DNA of 6,028 nt. Source: Thermoplasmata archaeon (lineage in GTDB: Archaea; Thermoplasmatota; DAOVMN01). Shown here in pieces: positions 4,114 to 6,028 of the stretch. Where the stretch lies: positions 1-6,028 of the forward strand of contig DAOVMN010000150.1 in NCBI GenBank assembly GCA_030630685.1. The letters run 5' to 3'. Positions within the stretch are counted from its first letter, which is position 1. Each line of letters opens with the position of its first letter. A program made the translations under genes and the position numbers. The notes under the pieces are model-generated. The model did no database searches, was not told where the DNA came from, and saw only the letters and a program-made list of their open reading frames with translations.

Positions 4114-6028
4114 ATGGCCACTGACACCAATAAAGGGCAAAAACAAAGAAAAGAGAGCGTGCCTTCCATCGATGAATGGATGGTCGGTCTTGATTTCGAA
4201 TCCACGGAGTCCATTCCAATCCCTACCAAGATGATGGACCAGGTTATCGGTCAGGATGATGCCGTTAAGGTGTCAAGGAAGGCGGCCGAGCAGAGAAGGC
4301 ACATGATGCTTATCGGTGACCCTGGTACAGGAAAGTCGATGGTAGCCAGGGCCATGGCCGAACTCCTACCCGGGGAGGAACTTCAGGATATCCTTGCCTA
4401 TAACAACCCCGAGGACTCCAATGTTCCAAGGATCCAGGCCGTGCCCGCTGGAAAGGGAAAGGATATCGTGCATGTCCAGAAAGTGGAGGCCCAGAAGATC
4501 AAGGAGAGGAGTGCCCAGGTGGTCATGTGGATCGTGATGGGCATCGTGTTCATTGCGGTCCTATACGTTATCATCTATCCTGAAAACATCACTGCACTTT
4601 TCTTCGGGATCATGGCGGCTGCCTTCATCATGATCGCTTCGAAGATGTACATGGGACAGAAGCGGGAGATATTGAATGTCCCGAAGTTGGTGGTTCCTCA
4701 CCAACCGGAGGATAAACCTCCCTTTGTCGATGGGACCGGAGCTCATGCCGGCGCCCTTCTTGGGGATGTAAGGCATGATCCATTTCAATCCGGTGGTCTG
4801 GAGACCCCTGCCCATGAGAGGGTGGAGGCGGGTGCAATCCATAAAGCCCACAAGGGTGTTCTTTTCATAGACGAGATCAACCTCCTGAGGATAGAGTCAC
4901 AGCAGAGCCTTCTTACGGCACTTCAGGAGAAATCCTTCTCTATAATGGGGCAATCCGAGCGCTCCTCCGGTGCCATGGTGAAAACCGAACCCGTTCCCTG
5001 CGATTTCATTCTTGTAGCAGCGGGAAACGTGGATTCCATCGAAGGGATGCATCCCGCCCTCAGGTCAAGGATCCGGGGTTACGGGTATGAAGTATACATA
5101 AATAATACGATGGATGACACACTCGATAACAGGGAAAAGCTCATCCGTTTCATTGCCCAGGAGGTCATCAAGGACGGCAAGATACCCCATTTCGACAAGG
5201 GGGCTGTCACCGAGATCATTAGAGAGGCACACAGGAGGAGCGGCAAGAGAAGCCACCTTACTCTCAGGCTCAGGGAGTTGGGCGGTCTCATCCGGGCTGC
5301 GGGAGATGTAGCACGAGAAAAGAAAAAACCGTTGGTGACAGGAGAAAACGTTATCGAGGCAAAAAAGATGGCCCGATCCCTCGAACAGCAGATCGCAGAC
5401 AGGTACATCGAGGATAGAAAGGAGTACCGCAGTTTCCTGACCACGGGGGTGCAGGTCGGGATGGTCAACGGCCTGGCTGTGATGAACACCCAATCTACCA
5501 TGAACGAGTATTCCGGTATAGTCCTTCCAATCGTGGCAGAGATAACGCCTGCTTCATCGAGGGACGAGGGAAAGATCATTGCCACCGGGAAGTTGGGAGA
5601 GATCGCCAAGGAAGCCGTCATAAACGTTTCTGCGGTCATCAAGAAGTTCACGGGAAAGGATATCAGCAACTATGATGTTCACATCCAGTTTGTGGGTACC
5701 TATGAGGGAGTAGAGGGGGATTCCGCCTCGATATCCATCGCCACTGCGGTCATCTCGGCTTTAGAGGAGGTGCCGGTCAAGCAGAACGTGGCCATGACCG
5801 GCTCGCTAAGCATACGGGGTCAGGTTCTCCCCGTGGGCGGGGTGAGTGCGAAGATCGAGAGTGCTGCGGGGGCAGGAATAAACACTGTCCTTATCCCGAG
5901 ATCCGCTCTCAGGGATGTGATAATCGAGAAGAAATACCGCAAGAAGGTCCAGATCATCCCGGTTGACACGCTCAAGGATGTTCTCAACTATGCCCTCGTT
6001 GGTTCAAGGAAGTCCGGACTCATCGAAA
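4114..6028 (+). CDS. lonB: Archaeal Lon protease (LonB), membrane-anchored ATP-dependent protease, partial at the right edge
   Basis: The 638 visible residues contain nearly the whole enzyme; the stop lies beyond the window. LonB is an ATP-driven protease anchored in the cytoplasmic membrane that degrades damaged and some regulated proteins. The AAA+ domain has Walker A GDPGTGKS (68-75), Walker B VLFIDE (249-254), sensor-1 Asn in AAGN (N305), and Arg-finger candidates in HPALRSRI (R317, R319). Two membrane segments (about 136-155 and 159-176) lie between Walker A and Walker B, the hallmark of LonB, and the long N-terminal domain of bacterial LonA is absent. The protease domain (from about 435) has the catalytic Ser in EGDSAS (S537) and the catalytic Lys in GGVSAKIES (K580). 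The 43-residue spacing equals that of the Ser-Lys dyad known in Archaeoglobus LonB, so the enzyme should be active. A GGTGA site (4105-4109) precedes the ATG by four bases. It follows the stalk operon but has its own promoter-like box. Confidence 0.96.
   Translation, partial: MATDTNKGQKQRKESVPSIDEWMVGLDFESTESIPIPTKMMDQVIGQDDAVKVSRKAAEQRRHMMLIGDPGTGKSMVARAMAELLPGEELQDILAYNNPEDSNVPRIQAVPAGKGKDIVHVQKVEAQKIKERSAQVVMWIVMGIVFIAVLYVIIYPENITALFFGIMAAAFIMIASKMYMGQKREILNVPKLVVPHQPEDKPPFVDGTGAHAGALLGDVRHDPFQSGGLETPAHERVEAGAIHKAHKGVLFIDEINLLRIESQQSLLTALQEKSFSIMGQSERSSGAMVKTEPVPCDFILVAAGNVDSIEGMHPALRSRIRGYGYEVYINNTMDDTLDNREKLIRFIAQEVIKDGKIPHFDKGAVTEIIREAHRRSGKRSHLTLRLRELGGLIRAAGDVAREKKKPLVTGENVIEAKKMARSLEQQIADRYIEDRKEYRSFLTTGVQVGMVNGLAVMNTQSTMNEYSGIVLPIVAEITPASSRDEGKIIATGKLGEIAKEAVINVSAVIKKFTGKDISNYDVHIQFVGTYEGVEGDSASISIATAVISALEEVPVKQNVAMTGSLSIRGQVLPVGGVSAKIESAAGAGINTVLIPRSALRDVIIEKKYRKKVQIIPVDTLKDVLNYALVGSRKSGLIE

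Noticed and set aside
3783..4229. Minus-strand open frame of 148 residues across the end of rpl12 and the start of lonB
   Set aside because: It is a shadow of the Glu/Lys-rich rpl12 tail and the T-rich terminator, has no recognisable domain, and runs against both firm genes.
5079..5669. Minus-strand open frame of 196 residues inside lonB
   Set aside because: The plus strand here is continuous, conserved LonB; the antisense product resembles no known protein and is a codon-usage shadow.
1..6028. CRISPR array, transposon, defence system or other new multi-gene system
   Set aside because: There are no regularly spaced repeats, transposase, integrase or terminal repeats. Apart from the surface-protein gene, everything is core translation or protein-quality-control machinery.

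Overview
The window reads as archaeal chromosomal DNA. The ribosomal proteins are of the archaeal type: a short L1, a P0-type L10 with an acidic C-terminal tail, and a P1-type L12. The protease is the membrane-anchored archaeal LonB, and the upstream regions hold TATA/BRE-like boxes. Shine-Dalgarno-led translation, heavy use of AGG for arginine, and a large propeller/CARDB surface protein suggest a euryarchaeal or Thermoplasmatota-like lineage. The phylum is inference; the domain is firm.

Layout. Positions 1-1632 (minus strand) hold most of one large gene for an N-terminally anchored extracytoplasmic protein with seven repeated beta-propeller-like blades followed by a CARDB-like domain. It runs off the left edge and is broken by a one-base frameshift at a run of six C (1148-1153). 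Positions 1633-1988 are a divergent intergenic region with one candidate promoter for each direction and a possible structured leader. Positions 1989-3976 (plus strand) hold the operon rpl1-rpl10-rpl12, the L1 stalk protein and the L10/L12 stalk of the large ribosomal subunit, with short gaps and clear Shine-Dalgarno sites. A hairpin and T-rich stretch follow rpl12. From 4114 to the right edge (plus strand) lies lonB behind its own TATA-like box, missing only its C-terminal end.

How the genes work together. L1 occupies the tRNA-exit side of the ribosome, while L10 carries the L12 dimers that recruit translation factors, so this operon is a translation module. LonB is a separate protein-quality-control unit with its own promoter. 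The surface protein is transcribed away from both and has no evident functional link to them.

I found no mobile element, CRISPR array, tRNA or rRNA gene, and no convincing undescribed system. The points most worth checking are the frameshift in the surface protein and the candidate leader structure upstream of L1.
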